A stretch of 64,000 nt of DNA from Jannaschia seohaensis (GCF_900116765.1 NZ_UETC01000003.1:310001-374000); one strand, 5' to 3'. Positions 47,601 through 57,015 are shown, counted from the first letter of the stretch. Translations and numbers: made by a program. The notes: a model not told the origin generated them from the sequence alone.

Positions 47601-47729
47601 GGGCGGGGGAATCACGATCGAGAAGGTTTCGGGGCGCGAGGCGTTCGCGCCCGCTCGGAAATAGCCGCCGTCGATCCATGCGCGGCTAATGCGGGCCTCT
47701 GCTTCGGCGGCGTCGAAGGTCTTTTCCAT
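44619..47729 (-). CDS. valS: Valyl-tRNA synthetase
   Basis: Class I aminoacyl-tRNA synthetase, 1036 residues from the ATG at 47729, above the usual 880-950. HIGH-type motif [15 protein letters not shown] lies near residue 40, editing-domain [11 protein letters not shown] near 225, and KMSKS loop [10 protein letters not shown] near 625. The C-terminal tRNA-binding coiled coil ([20 protein letters not shown]) is intact. The extra length comes partly from an Ala/Pro/Glu-rich insert (about residues 395-435) before the [13 protein letters not shown] segment. The much longer upstream frame is antisense to the CoxL-like gene. Confidence 0.97.
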   Translation of the reverse strand: MEKTFDAAEAEARISRAWIDGGYFRAGANASRPETFSIVIPPPNVTGSLHMGHAFNNTLQDILVRWHRMRGFDTLWQPGTDHAGIATQMVTERDMAANGEPTRQEMGRAAFLDRVWQQKAKSRGTIIGQLQRLGASCDWEREAFTMGGAPGDPDPTEQNFHDAVIKVFVEMYEQGLIYRGKRLVNWDPKFETAISDLEVENIETPGFMWHFKYPLAGGATYEYVERDEDGNELFRETRDYISIATTRPETMLGDGAVAVHPDDARYAPIVGQLCEIPVGPKEHRRLIPIIADEYPDPNFGSGAVKITGAHDFNDYEVAKRGNIPLYRLMDSQAAMRADGAPYAEAAAIAMQVAKGERTLTEADADAVNLVPDHLRGLDRFEARKKVVEEITEEGLAVMVPATDPRLGKVAKPTAPEEGGEPRTEPEALVPLVEPKPIMQPHGDRSKVAIEPMLTDQWFVDTDKIVGEAISAVEDGIVRILPEADKKVYFHWLRNIEPWCISRQLWWGHRIPVWYTLDPDGDADWLPVCAPNEAEALRHLRLIHGEDADIRFVDTEAEALDIIGDDLAGLDTRTEGMIRQAQGPQTIPAFRDPDVLDTWFSSGLWPLGTLGWPDDTEELRKYFPTSVLITGFDILFFWVARMMMMQTSVLPKDLPLEARIPFKDVYVHALVRDEKGKKMSKSLGNVLDPLDLIDEYGADAVRFTLAAMAAMGRDLKLSADRIKGYRNFGTKLWNAVRFAEMNGVLDVMTDVTTEITTPDSLTQTVNRWIVGETARTREEVDAALDAYRFDEAAHALYRFVWNVVCDWYVEFSKPLLQCEDLDAKAETQRTMAWVLERCMTMLHPFMPFITEELWRVTSHDGMLVHGHWPETLTSEAVDPAAETEIRWVIAFIEAVRSARAQMNVPASARIPVIAVEWSKDAAQAFENNAPLIQAMARIEGLTEGDAPKGSLAVTVGTDRFALPLGDVIDVAAEMARLTKSAAKLDKEIQGLQGRVNNPNFAASAPPEVVEEARANLSARQGERAALQTALDSLAELD

Positions 47730-47852
47730 GGGTCTCGGGGCTCCGGTCCGTGTCGGATTGGGGCTTAACGCGGTGCCCGGGCGAGGGGAAGGGTGGTGGA
47801 CAGCGCGCGTGGCGCCGCTATCGTCCGCGCGAGACGAATTCGGAGAGCCCCC

Positions 47853-50150
47853 ATGGACAAGTTTGGCCTGAGCCAGCCCAATCGCCGCACCGAGGACCCG
47901 CGCCTGCTGACCGGCGGCGGGGCCTATGTCGACGATCTCGCGCCCGAGGGGGCGCTGCATGCTTACATGCTGCGCTCGACGGTGGCGCATGGCGAGATCA
48001 AGGAGTTGGACGTCTCTGACGCCGAAGAGATGCCCGGCGTGAAGATGGTGCTGACCGCCGACCGGCTGGACGGACTCGACGCGACGCTGGGCACCACGCC
48101 GGCGAAGAGCCCGGTGGATGGGCGGCGTGGGGTCACGCCCGAGCGGCCCTTGCTGGCCAAGGGGCGGGTGCGCTTCGTCGGCGAAGGCATCGCGATGGTG
48201 ATCGCCGAGACCCTGGCGCAGGCGCGCGACGCGGCCGAGGCGATCATGGTCGATATCGATGAGCTGCCGGTGAAGGTGGACGTGGCCCCCGGCGGGCCCG
48301 CGCTCTATGACGAGGCGCCCGACAACGTGGCCTATGTCTGGAAGATGGGCGACGAGGCCAAGGTCGAGGCGGCGCTGGCCGGGGCCGCGCATCGCGTCAC
48401 CCTTGAGGTCGAGGACAACCGCATCATGGTCGCCTCGCTGGAGCCGCGGGGTTGCTTCGCCGAGGGGATCGAGGACGGGCGTCTGCATGTCTGCGTGAAC
48501 GGGCAGGGCGTCTGGGGCATGAAGGGCGATCTGGCCCGCGTGCTGGGGATGCCGAAAGAGGCGATCCGCGTGACGAACCCGGATGTGGGCGGCGGGTTCG
48601 GGATGAAGGCGATGGCCTATCCCGAGACCTTCCTGGTGGCTCATGCCTGCCGCGACCTCGGCCAGCCCGTGCGCTGGATGGGCGACCGCACCGAATCGAT
48701 GCTCTCGGACAATGCCGGCCGCGACCTGACGCAGACCGCCGAGATGGGCTTCGACGCCGATTACAAGCTGATCGCCTACCGCACCACCAACGTCGCCAAT
48801 ATGGGCGCCTACAATTCCGGCTTTGCCCAGAACATCCAGTCGGACCTGTTCTCCAAGGTGATGATGGGGGTCTATGACGTGCAGGATGCCTGCATGACCT
48901 CGACCGGCGTCTTCACCAACACCACCCAGGTCGATGCCTATCGCGGGGCCGGGCGGCCCGAGGCGATCTTCGTGCTGGAGCGGGCGATGGACTACGCCGC
49001 GAAAGAGCTTGGGGTCGATCCGTTCGAGCTGCGCCGCAAGTCCTTCATCCCGGAGGACAAGTTCCCCTATGTCTCGGCCACCGGCGAGACCTACGACGTG
49101 GGCGATTTCCACAAGGTGCTGACCCGCGCCATGAAGGAGGGCGATGTCGCGGGCTTTGACGCGCGGCGCGCCGAGAGCGCGGCGCAGGGCAAGCTGCGGG
49201 GCTTGGGCGTCTGCTATTATATCGAATCCATCCTCGGGAACCCGGAGGAGAGCGCCGAGATCGAGTTCGGCGCCGATGGCCGCGTCTCGCTCTATGTCGG
49301 CACGCAGTCCAACGGGCAGGGCCATGACACGGTCTACAAGCAGTTCCTGGCGACCGATCTCGGCATCTCCGAGGACATGATCGACGTGGTTCAGGGCGAC
49401 AGCGACCGGATCGCCACGGGGGGCGGCACCGGCGGATCGCGCTCGGTCACGACGCAGGGCACCGCGAACCGGGCCACCGCCGCGAAGGTCGTCGAGAAGT
49501 TCACCCCCTTCGTCGCCGAGACACTGGATGTGGATGAGGTCGAGTTCGAGGAAGGGCAGTTCCGCTCGCCCGGCTCGAACGTGGTCATGACCGTGCTGGA
49601 GGCCGCCGCCGCCGCCCGCGAGGCGGGGCGCGAAGACCTGCTCAAGACGCGCGAGACGACCAAGCTGCCGGGCCGGTCCTACCCGAATGGTTGCCATCTC
49701 TGCGAGGTGGAGATCGACCGCGACACCGGGAACCTGGAGGTGGTGAAATATACGGTGGTGGACGATTTCGGCAATCTAATGAACCCGATGCTGGCCGAGG
49801 GCCAGGTCCATGGCGGGGTCGTGCAGGGCATCGGCCAGGCCGTGTCCGAACGGGTCGTCTATGACGAGGACGGACAGCTCTTGACCGCGTCCTTCATGGA
49901 TTATGGGATGCCGCGCGCCGAGGGCCTGCCCTTCATTGCCTTCTACTCCGAGCCGGTGCCCTCGACGGCCAACGTGCTCGGCATGAAGGGCTGCGGCGAG
50001 GCCGGGACCGTGGGCGCGATGGCGGCCGTGGCCAATGCGGCGCTCGATGCGATGTGGCCGCTGGGCCTGCGCAAGGTCGACATGCCGTTCACGCCGTCCC
50101 GCGTCTGGGCCTACTTGCAGGAGGCGGACGCAGCGATTGCCGCAGAGTAA
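47853..50150 (+). CDS. CoxL-like molybdenum hydroxylase large subunit, form II type
   Basis: Molybdopterin-binding large subunit of the xanthine-dehydrogenase/aldehyde-oxidase/CO-dehydrogenase family, 765 residues. Visible are the [10 protein letters not shown] start, [14 protein letters not shown], the form-II-type motif AYRGAGR (form I CO dehydrogenases have AYRCSFR), and the catalytic glutamate in KGCGEAG. GGAGAG precedes the ATG by about 5 bases. No medium (FAD) or small (2Fe-2S) subunit gene is next to it, so partners must lie elsewhere or it works differently. Substrate cannot be inferred; CO is unlikely for form II. Confidence 0.9.
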   Translation: MDKFGLSQPNRRTEDPRLLTGGGAYVDDLAPEGALHAYMLRSTVAHGEIKELDVSDAEEMPGVKMVLTADRLDGLDATLGTTPAKSPVDGRRGVTPERPLLAKGRVRFVGEGIAMVIAETLAQARDAAEAIMVDIDELPVKVDVAPGGPALYDEAPDNVAYVWKMGDEAKVEAALAGAAHRVTLEVEDNRIMVASLEPRGCFAEGIEDGRLHVCVNGQGVWGMKGDLARVLGMPKEAIRVTNPDVGGGFGMKAMAYPETFLVAHACRDLGQPVRWMGDRTESMLSDNAGRDLTQTAEMGFDADYKLIAYRTTNVANMGAYNSGFAQNIQSDLFSKVMMGVYDVQDACMTSTGVFTNTTQVDAYRGAGRPEAIFVLERAMDYAAKELGVDPFELRRKSFIPEDKFPYVSATGETYDVGDFHKVLTRAMKEGDVAGFDARRAESAAQGKLRGLGVCYYIESILGNPEESAEIEFGADGRVSLYVGTQSNGQGHDTVYKQFLATDLGISEDMIDVVQGDSDRIATGGGTGGSRSVTTQGTANRATAAKVVEKFTPFVAETLDVDEVEFEEGQFRSPGSNVVMTVLEAAAAAREAGREDLLKTRETTKLPGRSYPNGCHLCEVEIDRDTGNLEVVKYTVVDDFGNLMNPMLAEGQVHGGVVQGIGQAVSERVVYDEDGQLLTASFMDYGMPRAEGLPFIAFYSEPVPSTANVLGMKGCGEAGTVGAMAAVANAALDAMWPLGLRKVDMPFTPSRVWAYLQEADAAIAAE

Positions 50151-51198
50151 TCGCCTCACCCAGTTCTGGCGCCGCGTCTTCGGCGGCGCCGACGGGCCGG
50201 CGGAACTTCCGGTCGAGGCGCCGCAGGCCCATGTGGTGCTGCTGGACGGGACGCTCTCGTCGCTGGAGGAGGGGCAGGAGACCAGCGTCGGCCTGACCTT
50301 CAAGCTGCTCCGCGATGACGGGCATGATTGCCTCTATTACGAGCCGGGGATGGAATGGGAGGGGCTACGCGGCTTGCCCGGTCTGATCTCCGGCTATGGC
50401 ATCAACAAGCAGATCCGCCGCGCCTACATGTTCCTCGCGCATCGCTACCGGCCGGGGGACAAGGTGTTCCTGGTCGGCTATTCGCGCGGGGCCTATGCGG
50501 TGCGGGCGCTGGCGGGGATGATCGATAAGGTGGGTCTGTTGCGCGACGCGACCCTGACCCATGACCGCACGCGGGAGGCTTGGTCGTATTATTGCGACGA
50601 TGCGGACGGCCCTGCGGCGCGGGCGTTTCAGGAAGAACTCTGCCACGCCAAGGTCTCCATCACGGCGGTCGGGGTTTACGACACCGTGAGCGCGGTCGGG
50701 GTGAAGTGGCCGGTGATCTGGCGTCTGCTGCCAGAGGTGCATGCCTTTCACTCCCATCGCCTGGGGCCGACGACGGAGAACGGATTTCAGGCGCTGGCGT
50801 TGCACGAGACCCGCCGCGCCTATGCGCCCGACCGGTGGGAGACGCGGCCGGGCGACCCCAACCGCGTCGAGCAGGTCTGGTTCAAGGGCGGCCACGGCGA
50901 TGTGGGCGGGCATCTGTCGGGCTATCTCTGGGCGCGGCCGCAGGCCAATGTCTCGGCTGTCTGGATGCTGGAGCGCCTGCAGGCGGTCGGGCTGGAATTG
51001 CCGGGGGACTGGCGGGCGCGCTTCCCTGCCGACGAGACCGCCCGGCCGGTCGGATCCTGGCGGGGCTTTGGGATCTTCTTTCTGTGGCGGGAGCGGCGGG
51101 AGGTCGGGCTGGATCCGAGCGAGGCGCTCCACCCGAGCGCAGAGGGCGACTGGGCGGACGGGGCGGTGCCGCTCTGGTCCGCCGAGGCCGTCCGCTAA
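50137..51198 (+). CDS. DUF2235 alpha/beta-hydrolase-like protein
   Basis: 353 residues from a TTG at 50137 that overlaps the CoxL stop by 14 bases; AGGAGG lies about 12 bases upstream. The domain is DUF2235: an N-terminal VVLLDGTLSSLEEG strand-loop, an LLRDDGHDCLYYEPGM region, and the nucleophile-elbow GYSRGAYAVRALAGMI. An acid/histidine pair probably lies in VGVYDTVSAVG and KGGHGDVGGH. Related domains include type VI secretion phospholipases, but no secretion genes are near. Coupling to CoxL suggests a metabolic link, not proven. Confidence 0.82.
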   Translation: MPQSNRLTQFWRRVFGGADGPAELPVEAPQAHVVLLDGTLSSLEEGQETSVGLTFKLLRDDGHDCLYYEPGMEWEGLRGLPGLISGYGINKQIRRAYMFLAHRYRPGDKVFLVGYSRGAYAVRALAGMIDKVGLLRDATLTHDRTREAWSYYCDDADGPAARAFQEELCHAKVSITAVGVYDTVSAVGVKWPVIWRLLPEVHAFHSHRLGPTTENGFQALALHETRRAYAPDRWETRPGDPNRVEQVWFKGGHGDVGGHLSGYLWARPQANVSAVWMLERLQAVGLELPGDWRARFPADETARPVGSWRGFGIFFLWRERREVGLDPSEALHPSAEGDWADGAVPLWSAEAVR

Positions 51199-51199
51199 A

Positions 51200-51242
51200 G
51201 CGTTTCGCCTTTACCCTGCGTTAGCAGCGAAAGGCGAAACGC
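51200..51242. terminator. Bidirectional terminator hairpin
   Basis: GCGTTTCGCCTTT (51200-51212) and AAAGGCGAAACGC (51230-51242) pair perfectly over 13 bp. The 17-base interior contains a further CTGC-GTTA-GCAG hairpin, so an extended two-tier stem is possible. It begins 2 bases after the DUF2235 stop and precedes the convergent CNNM/CBS gene stop by about 28 bases, suiting both directions. Confidence 0.75.
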
Positions 51243-51270
51243 GTGTACCGCTCGACCGGAGCACCGCGCT

Positions 51271-52572
51271 TCAGCCCAGCGGCCGGATGCGCAGCTGGGT
51301 GATGCGGTGCGCCTCGCGCGCGGCGACCTCGAAGCGGAAGCCGTGGAAGCTGAAGACCTGGCCCTTGGTCGGGATCGCTTGCGCCTCGTGGATGACGAGG
51401 CCCGCGACGGTGTTCGCCTCGTCGTCGGGCAGGCCCCAATCGGTCGCGCGGTTGAGGTCGCGGATCGTCATCGCGCCGTCGATCAGATAGCTGCCATCGG
51501 CGTCGGGCGTCAGGATCGGATCGTCGGGCTGGTCGAACTCGTCGGTGATCTCGCCGACGATTTCCTCCAGGATGTCTTCGAGCGTGATCAGGCCCTGCAG
51601 GGCGCCGTATTCGTCCACCACAAGGGCGAAATGCGTGTGGCGCTTGAGGAATTCGCGCATCTGGTCGTCGAGCGTCGTCGTCTCGGGGACGAAATAGGGC
51701 TCCATCATCGCCTCGCGCACGTCGAACTTGGCGATGGCCTCGACCCCGCCGCCTTCGCCGCGCACGAGGCGGTCGATGGTGCGCAGCATGTCCTTGGAAT
51801 GGATCAGGCCGATGATGTTCTCGGGCTCGCCCTCATAGACCGGAAGGCGGGTGTGGCGCGAGGCGAGGCACTGGTCGAGGATCTCGGCAGGAGCCGCGTC
51901 CACATCGACCATCTCGATGCCGGAGCGGTGGAGCATGATCTCTTCTACGAAGCGGTCGCCCAAATCGAGCGCGCCCAGCAGGCGGTCGCGGTCCTCCTTC
52001 TGGACGCCGCCCTCGGTGTGGCCCTGGGTGATGACGCCCACGATCTCGTCGCGGGCCGACATGATCGCCGCATCCGCGTCGATATCGACGCCGAAGACGC
52101 GCAGCACCGCCCGAACCAGCGCCCGCACGACCGAGACGATGGGCGCGAAGGCGCGCACCACCAGCGCGATCACGGGCGCCACGCGGGAAGCGGCCGCTTC
52201 GGGGTTCGAGATCGCGTAGGTCTTGGGCATGACCTCTGCGAAGATCAGCACGAGCGCGGTCATCACCAGCGTCGCGATGGCCACGCCACCCTCGCCGAAG
52301 AGCGCGGTGAAGAGCGCGGTGGCCAGCGAGGCCGCGAGGATGTTGACGATGTTGTTGCCTAGCAGGACGGAGCCGATCAGGCGCTCGCTATCATCGGTCA
52401 CGGCGAGGGCCCGTCTGGCCCCCAGATTTCCCTTGTCCGCCTGGGAGCGGAGCTTGCCGCGCGACGCGGCCGTGAGCGCCGTCTCCGAGCCGGAGAAAAA
52501 GGCGGAGAGGGCGAGCAGGAAGAGGATGGCTGCGGCCGTCCCCCAGATCGCCCCGCTTGTCATCGTTTGCAT
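51271..52572 (-). CDS. CNNM/CBS-domain transporter (CorC/HlyC family)
   Basis: 433 residues from the ATG at 52572 (GGAAC 6 bases upstream; ATG at 52584 is an alternative). The N-terminal CNNM/DUF21 membrane domain (about residues 5-170) has SAFFSGSETALTAASR and IFAEVMPKTYAI, followed by a pair of CBS domains (HRSGIEMVDVDAAP to LEDILEEIVGEITDEFD) and a CorC_HlyC C-terminal domain. The family includes magnesium/cobalt exporters and was once called hemolysin-like. Lies just downstream of repeat copy D and xerD. Confidence 0.9.
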   Translation of the reverse strand: MQTMTSGAIWGTAAAILFLLALSAFFSGSETALTAASRGKLRSQADKGNLGARRALAVTDDSERLIGSVLLGNNIVNILAASLATALFTALFGEGGVAIATLVMTALVLIFAEVMPKTYAISNPEAAASRVAPVIALVVRAFAPIVSVVRALVRAVLRVFGVDIDADAAIMSARDEIVGVITQGHTEGGVQKEDRDRLLGALDLGDRFVEEIMLHRSGIEMVDVDAAPAEILDQCLASRHTRLPVYEGEPENIIGLIHSKDMLRTIDRLVRGEGGGVEAIAKFDVREAMMEPYFVPETTTLDDQMREFLKRHTHFALVVDEYGALQGLITLEDILEEIVGEITDEFDQPDDPILTPDADGSYLIDGAMTIRDLNRATDWGLPDDEANTVAGLVIHEAQAIPTKGQVFSFHGFRFEVAAREAHRITQLRIRPLG

Positions 52573-52627
52573 GGCGGGTTCCATGGAGCGCGTTATGGGG
52601 AGCGGGCGCGCCCGGTTCAAGCGGGGT

Positions 52628-52693
52628 TAGGGGGGCTCTGCCCCCCGTCGCCATGGGCGACTCCCCCCGAGGTATTTTGAGCAAGATGAGAAA
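52628..52693 (+). repeat. Intergenic hairpin-plus-tail repeat, copy D
   Basis: Between xerD and the CNNM/CBS gene, both leftward. Contains arms GGGGGGC-TCT-GCCCCCC (52630-52646) and, after about 20 bases, CCCCCCGAGGTATTTTGAGC and AAGATGAGAAA. The tail resembles copy E; the hairpin core GGGGGCTCTGCCCCC equals that of copies A and C on the other strand. Confidence 0.6.
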
Positions 52694-52694
52694 G

Positions 52695-53618
52695 CTAGGG
52701 TTTCGCGAGCGGATGGTGGGTCAGAACCAGCTCCTGCAAGCGGGATTCCAGCACGTGGGTGTAGATCTCGGTGGTCGAGATGTCGGCATGGCCGAGCATC
52801 GCCTGGATCGCCCGCAGATCCGCCCCGCCCGACAGAAGATGCGTGGCGAAGGCGTGGCGCAGGACATGCGGCGAGATGGCCCCGGGGTCGAGGCCGGCAT
52901 GGGCCGCCAGCGTCTTGATTCGCGTGTGAAACCAGATCCGCGTCAGATGCCCCGCTTTGCCCCGGGACGGAAAGAGCGCCGGGGAGGCGGGGGTGCCGCG
53001 CTCCGCGCGCTTCTTCGCCTCGTCGGCGTCGCGATGGGCGAGCCAGGCGGTCAGGGCGGCGCGGGCCGGGGGCGAGAGGGGCACGAGCCGTTCCCTGCCG
53101 CCCTTGCCGCGCACCAGCAGCATCCGGGGATCGCCCCGCGCCGACGCGACCGGCAGGGAGACGAGTTCGGTCACGCGCATGCCCGTGGCATAGAGCAGCT
53201 GCATCAGGCAGGTGTCGCGCAGGCGCTCGGCTTCGGTGGCGCCCATGGTTTCGGCGGCGGCGAGCAGGGCGTCGACCGCTTCGGGGCTGATCGTCTTGGG
53301 CAGGGATTTCCGCTTGGACGGGCCGCTGATGCGGATCGCCGGATCGTCCGCGCGCAGGCCCTCTTCGTGGGCGAAGCGGTAGAACCCCCGGATCGCGGCG
53401 AGGCGGCGCGCGCGGGTGGAGGCGGCGAGGCCCTGGGCCTCGCAGGACACGAGATAGGCTTCGATATCGGCGCGGCGGGCCGTCTCGGGCGACAGGGCAC
53501 GGGCCGCGAGATGGGCTGCATAGTCCTCCAGGTCGCGGCGATAGGCGAGAAGAGAGTTGAGCGCGGCGCCGCGCTCGGCGGCCTGCGCCTCCAGGAAGCG
53601 GTCGATCCAGGCGGTCAT
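52695..53618 (-). CDS. xerD: Tyrosine recombinase XerD
   Basis: Site-specific recombinase that, with XerC, resolves chromosome dimers at dif. 307 residues. The catalytic set is complete: R148 (GMRVTEL), K172 (GKGGRER), H251 and R254 (HVLRHAFATHLL), H277 (LGHADIS) and Y286 (EIYTHV). The N-terminal SAM-like domain ends near residue 95. Its start overlaps the stop of the upstream hypothetical gene by 4 bases. Length and motif wording favour XerD over XerC and over a mobile integrase. Confidence 0.92.
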   Translation of the reverse strand: MTAWIDRFLEAQAAERGAALNSLLAYRRDLEDYAAHLAARALSPETARRADIEAYLVSCEAQGLAASTRARRLAAIRGFYRFAHEEGLRADDPAIRISGPSKRKSLPKTISPEAVDALLAAAETMGATEAERLRDTCLMQLLYATGMRVTELVSLPVASARGDPRMLLVRGKGGRERLVPLSPPARAALTAWLAHRDADEAKKRAERGTPASPALFPSRGKAGHLTRIWFHTRIKTLAAHAGLDPGAISPHVLRHAFATHLLSGGADLRAIQAMLGHADISTTEIYTHVLESRLQELVLTHHPLAKP

Positions 53619-55144
53619 GTCAGCAGCAGTTGCAGGGCGGTGCGGCGGGCCGTTTCCTCCAGGCCGGCGGCCCGGAGCAGGGCCAGGGCGTCGGCGATGC
53701 CCTGCGGGTCGGAGCGCGCGCCGTCGGCCAGCAAAAGCCCCGCTTCGAGCAGGGCCTCGCCCAGCCGGTCATCGGCCGCGAGCCGCAACAGACGATCCGG
53801 CGGCGGGTTGGTGAAGCCGTCGCGGATGGCCTGCTCAAGACCCGTCCGGGGCGGGACCAGATCGGGCGCGCCCCGGGCGATGGCGGCGGCGAAGCTGCCG
53901 GGATGGGTCTCTCCCGTGCTCTCATAATCATCGGAGAGCAGGCCGATCCGCGCGGCATGGGCCTGCGCATGGGGCGGCAAGCGCATCCGGGCGAGCGGGT
54001 CGGCATAGAGCTCGGCAAAGGGCACCAGAAGGCCGCTTTCCTCCATGCGGGCAATGGCTTCAGGCAGCGCGTCGGCGACCGCGTCGGGCCGCCCCGCCAG
54101 CAGGGCTGCATCGAGGGCCTGGATCGCGGCCGCCCGGTCCCACACCCCGCCGGACGCGGCGGGCCGCCGCTCCGTATAGAGCGAGAGCAGCCGATTGGGG
54201 GCGAGCGCTTGGATGCGGGCCAGACGCTCCGCCGCCTCGATCTGGGCTTTCCAGCCGGAGGTCGGGCGCAGATCGGCCACCGCGAAGGCCAGGGGCAGGG
54301 CGCGGGTATCCGGCGTCTCGCCGATCCCATCGAGCAGGCGGAACGCCAGCGGCGTCATCGGGCGCGGCGGGATCGGCGGCGGCAGGCCTTCGAAGAGGTC
54401 CGGGTCGAGGAAATGCGCCAACAGCTCGTCCTCGGCCGGGGTGATGCGGCCCAGGGCGCGGCCGGTCTCCAGTGTCAGCGCGGCGGCGGGCCAGTCTCCG
54501 GTGCGCGAGAGGCAGAAGATGCGCGCGGGCAGGGTCGGCGCCACCGAGGGGTTCGCCGTCATCGCATCGCAGGCTCGGGCGTCGAAGCCGGTCAGCAGCG
54601 AGGTATCGAACCAGCGCCGGAACGCCTGCCGGTCAGTCGCGCCCGCCCGCTCCAGCAGGGCCTGGGCCTGATCGAGCGCGCCGAAGCGGAGCAGCGTGTC
54701 GATGCGCGCGAAGAACAGCGCATCGGGGTCGGCGGCGGCGCGGGGCGGGTTCAGCTCGGCCAGGAGCAGCGTGAGCAGCAGATCCTGCATCGCCGGAAGG
54801 GCGTCCGCCGGCTGGCGCGCTAGCAGATCGGCCAGCCGCGCCGGATCGCTGCCGGCGACGGCATCGGCCGGCAGGCCGCTGCGCGCGGGGCTGATCAGCC
54901 CCACGGCGTCGCGGCGGGTGGTGCCCAGCGGCTGCGTCGTGATCGTCGTCTCGGTGGGCGCGGTGACCGGAGGCTCGCCGATGGTCGGGTCGGGGAGCTG
55001 CTCCACCGTCCGCTCGTCCACGATCCGCCCGTCAGGCGGAATCCGCGACGCGATCGAGTCGCTGAGCCATGGGATCACCGATTGCGGCGGCTCCTGCGCC
55101 ACCGCCGGCAGCCCCATCAGGATGAGCAGGAGGCTAGCCCGCAT
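53615..55144 (-). CDS. Exported protein of unknown function upstream of xerD
   Basis: 509 residues with a signal peptide (about 1-16, ending PAVAQ) and a Pro/Thr-rich stretch (50-75), followed by a long Ala/Leu-rich helical-repeat region reminiscent of a tetratricopeptide-like solenoid (for example PALFFARIDTLLRFGALDQAQ-like helices). No catalytic motif is seen. Because xerD overlaps it and a 42-residue membrane protein overlaps its own start, these three genes form one transcript. Likely a periplasmic scaffold; function not known. Confidence 0.75.
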   Translation of the reverse strand: MRASLLLILMGLPAVAQEPPQSVIPWLSDSIASRIPPDGRIVDERTVEQLPDPTIGEPPVTAPTETTITTQPLGTTRRDAVGLISPARSGLPADAVAGSDPARLADLLARQPADALPAMQDLLLTLLLAELNPPRAAADPDALFFARIDTLLRFGALDQAQALLERAGATDRQAFRRWFDTSLLTGFDARACDAMTANPSVAPTLPARIFCLSRTGDWPAAALTLETGRALGRITPAEDELLAHFLDPDLFEGLPPPIPPRPMTPLAFRLLDGIGETPDTRALPLAFAVADLRPTSGWKAQIEAAERLARIQALAPNRLLSLYTERRPAASGGVWDRAAAIQALDAALLAGRPDAVADALPEAIARMEESGLLVPFAELYADPLARMRLPPHAQAHAARIGLLSDDYESTGETHPGSFAAAIARGAPDLVPPRTGLEQAIRDGFTNPPPDRLLRLAADDRLGEALLEAGLLLADGARSDPQGIADALALLRAAGLEETARRTALQLLLT

Positions 55145-55262
55145 CGATCTCGATGGTCTCGGTCACAGGGGCTTCCTCGGGCTCCAACAGATAGGAGTAG
55201 CCGAACAGGCCGATGGCTCCGAGCACGGCCAGGATCAGGAGGTATTTGATCAGTCGAAACAT
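55134..55262 (-). CDS. Single-pass membrane microprotein
   Basis: 42 residues from the ATG at 55262. A basic start (MFRLIKY) and one hydrophobic helix (LLILAVLGAIGLFGYSYLL) are followed by an acidic tail (EPEEAPVTETIEIDAG). The end overlaps the start of the downstream exported protein by 11 bases, which argues that it is translated. No strong ribosome-binding sequence is seen. It diverges from aroK across a 50-base gap. Function unknown; a membrane partner for the large exported protein is a possibility. Confidence 0.6.
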   Translation of the reverse strand: MFRLIKYLLILAVLGAIGLFGYSYLLEPEEAPVTETIEIDAG

Positions 55263-55312
55263 GGGCCGTCCGTGCGTCTTGGTCCGTGACAGTCTGTCCG
55301 CCGGAGATAGCG

Positions 55313-55912
55313 ATGGCAATCCGGGGCGCAACCGTCCATTCAAAGGGCATGACGGATGTGGGCGAGAGGCAGCAGGCTGGAACGGGTCTGACCGTGCCGG
55401 TCGTATTGGTGGGAATGCCGGGATGCGGCAAGACGTCGGTCGGGATGGCCCTGGCCGAACGGCTTGGCGTGCCGTTCCGCGACACGGACGAAGCCCTGGT
55501 GGCGGCGGCGCGCATGTCCATCGCCGAGATCTTCGCGCGCGATGGTGAGGCGTTTTTCCGCGCACGCGAGAGCGAAGTGCTGCGCCGCCTGCTGGAGCAG
55601 GGGCCCGGCGTGCTGTCCACCGGCGGCGGGGCCTTTCTGCGCGCAGAGAATCGGGACGCGATCGCGGCGCACGGGCTGTCGGTCTGGCTGCGCGCGTCCG
55701 AGCCCTTGCTCTGGTCGCGGGTGCGCAACCGCAATTCGCGGCCCTTGCTGCGCACGGACAATCCGCGCCGGACGCTGAACGAACTGATGGCCGCGCGGGA
55801 GCCCTTCTATGCCAAGGCCGCGCTGGCGGTCGATGCGGCGCCGGAGTATTCCATCGCCGACATGGCGGCGCGGGTCGAAGACGCGCTGCGCAAGGCGGGT
55901 GTGGTGCAATGA
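55313..55912 (+). CDS. aroK: Shikimate kinase
   Basis: Phosphorylates shikimate in the chorismate pathway. The Walker A motif is GMPGCGKTSVG (about residues 42-52 from the ATG at 55313), followed by FRDTDEAL, IFARDGEAFFRARE, LSTGGGAF, and the LID segment RNSRPLLRT. 199 residues. The ATG at 55313 has GGAG 6 bases upstream; a later ATG at 55349 is possible. Its stop overlaps the aroB start by 4 bases. Confidence 0.95.
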   Translation: MAIRGATVHSKGMTDVGERQQAGTGLTVPVVLVGMPGCGKTSVGMALAERLGVPFRDTDEALVAAARMSIAEIFARDGEAFFRARESEVLRRLLEQGPGVLSTGGGAFLRAENRDAIAAHGLSVWLRASEPLLWSRVRNRNSRPLLRTDNPRRTLNELMAAREPFYAKAALAVDAAPEYSIADMAARVEDALRKAGVVQ

Positions 55913-57015
55913 TCGAAACGGTGCATGTGCCGCTCGGGGCGCGGGCCTATGACGTGCTCGTGGGGCCTGGCCTGCTCGCCCAGGCAGAGACTCGGATCGC
56001 GCCGCTTCTGTCGCGGCCCCGGGTCTTCGTGGTGACTGAGTCGCGGGTCGCGGCGCTGCATTTGGACGCGTTTCGCACGGGGCTCGGCGGCATCTCGGCC
56101 GAGGTTCTGGTCCTCCCGCCTGGGGAGGGGACGAAGGATTGGGCCAACCTGACCCGCGTGGTGGAGTGGCTGCTCGATGGCCGCTGCGAACGGGGCGACG
56201 TTGTCGTGGCCCTGGGCGGCGGGGTGATCGGCGATCTCGTGGGATTCGCGGCGGCGATCCTGCGGCGAGGGGTGCGCTTCGTTCAGGTGCCGACGACGCT
56301 TCTGGCGCAGGTCGATTCGTCGGTCGGCGGCAAGACCGGGATCAACACGCGGCACGGCAAGAATCTGGTCGGCGCGTTCCATCAGCCCAGCCTGGTTCTG
56401 GCCGACGTGGAGGTGCTGGAGACGCTGACGCCGCGCGATTTCCTGGCGGGCTATGGAGAGGTCGCGAAATACGGGCTGCTCGGCGACGAACGGTTCTTCG
56501 CTTGGCTCGAACAGAACGGGCCGCGTCTGGCCAGCGATGTGGGCCTACGGGTCGAGGCGGTGCGGCGGTCGGTCCAGATGAAGGCCGATATCGTCGTGCG
56601 CGACGAGACGGAGCGCGGGGATCGGGCGCTGCTGAACCTCGGGCACACGTTCTGCCACGCGCTGGAGGCGGCGACGGGCTATTCCGACCGGCTGCTCCAT
56701 GGCGAGGGCGTCGCCGTGGGCTGCGCTCTGGCCTTCGACCTCTCGGCGCGGCTGGATCTGTGCTCGCAGGAGGCGCCGAGTCGGGTGCGCGGGCATCTCC
56801 AGGAGATGGGAATGTTGCGAGATCTGAGCGACATCCCGGGGGAGTTGCCCGGGCCGGAAGCGCTGCTGGATCTGATGGGGCAGGACAAGAAGGTCGTGGC
56901 GGGCCGGCTGCGTTTCATTCTCGCGCGGGGAATAGGCGATGCCTTCGTGACCGATGCGGTGCCGCGCGCGGCGGTGATCGACGTGCTCGAACGGTCGGCC
57001 AAGAGCTTTCGTTGA
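55909..57015 (+). CDS. aroB: 3-Dehydroquinate synthase
   Basis: NAD- and zinc-dependent second enzyme of the shikimate pathway, 368 residues. Visible are VLPPGEGTKDW, the NAD-binding ALGGGVIGDLVGFAA, VPTTLLAQVDSSVGGKTGIN, the metal ligands in GYGEVAKYG, LNLGHTFCHALE and LLHGEGVAVG. Its last codons and stop lie in a perfect hairpin shared with the convergent small gene. Confidence 0.96.
   Translation: MIETVHVPLGARAYDVLVGPGLLAQAETRIAPLLSRPRVFVVTESRVAALHLDAFRTGLGGISAEVLVLPPGEGTKDWANLTRVVEWLLDGRCERGDVVVALGGGVIGDLVGFAAAILRRGVRFVQVPTTLLAQVDSSVGGKTGINTRHGKNLVGAFHQPSLVLADVEVLETLTPRDFLAGYGEVAKYGLLGDERFFAWLEQNGPRLASDVGLRVEAVRRSVQMKADIVVRDETERGDRALLNLGHTFCHALEAATGYSDRLLHGEGVAVGCALAFDLSARLDLCSQEAPSRVRGHLQEMGMLRDLSDIPGELPGPEALLDLMGQDKKVVAGRLRFILARGIGDAFVTDAVPRAAVIDVLERSAKSFR

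Noticed and set aside
47730-49697. In-frame upstream extension of valS to about 1690 residues.
   Set aside because: The extension is antisense to the CoxL-like gene and ValS homologues start at the MEKTFD methionine.
47853-50150. True carbon monoxide dehydrogenase.
   Set aside because: The active-site loop reads AYRGAGR (form II) rather than the AYRCSFR loop of CO-oxidising form I enzymes, and the other subunits are absent.
50137-51198. DUF2235 protein as a type VI secretion effector.
   Set aside because: No secretion, VgrG, PAAR or immunity genes are nearby; overlap with a CoxL-type gene points to metabolism.
52695-53618. Tyrosine recombinase as evidence of a mobile element.
   Set aside because: Sequence and gene context fit the housekeeping XerD; no attachment sites, phage genes or composition change are seen around it.
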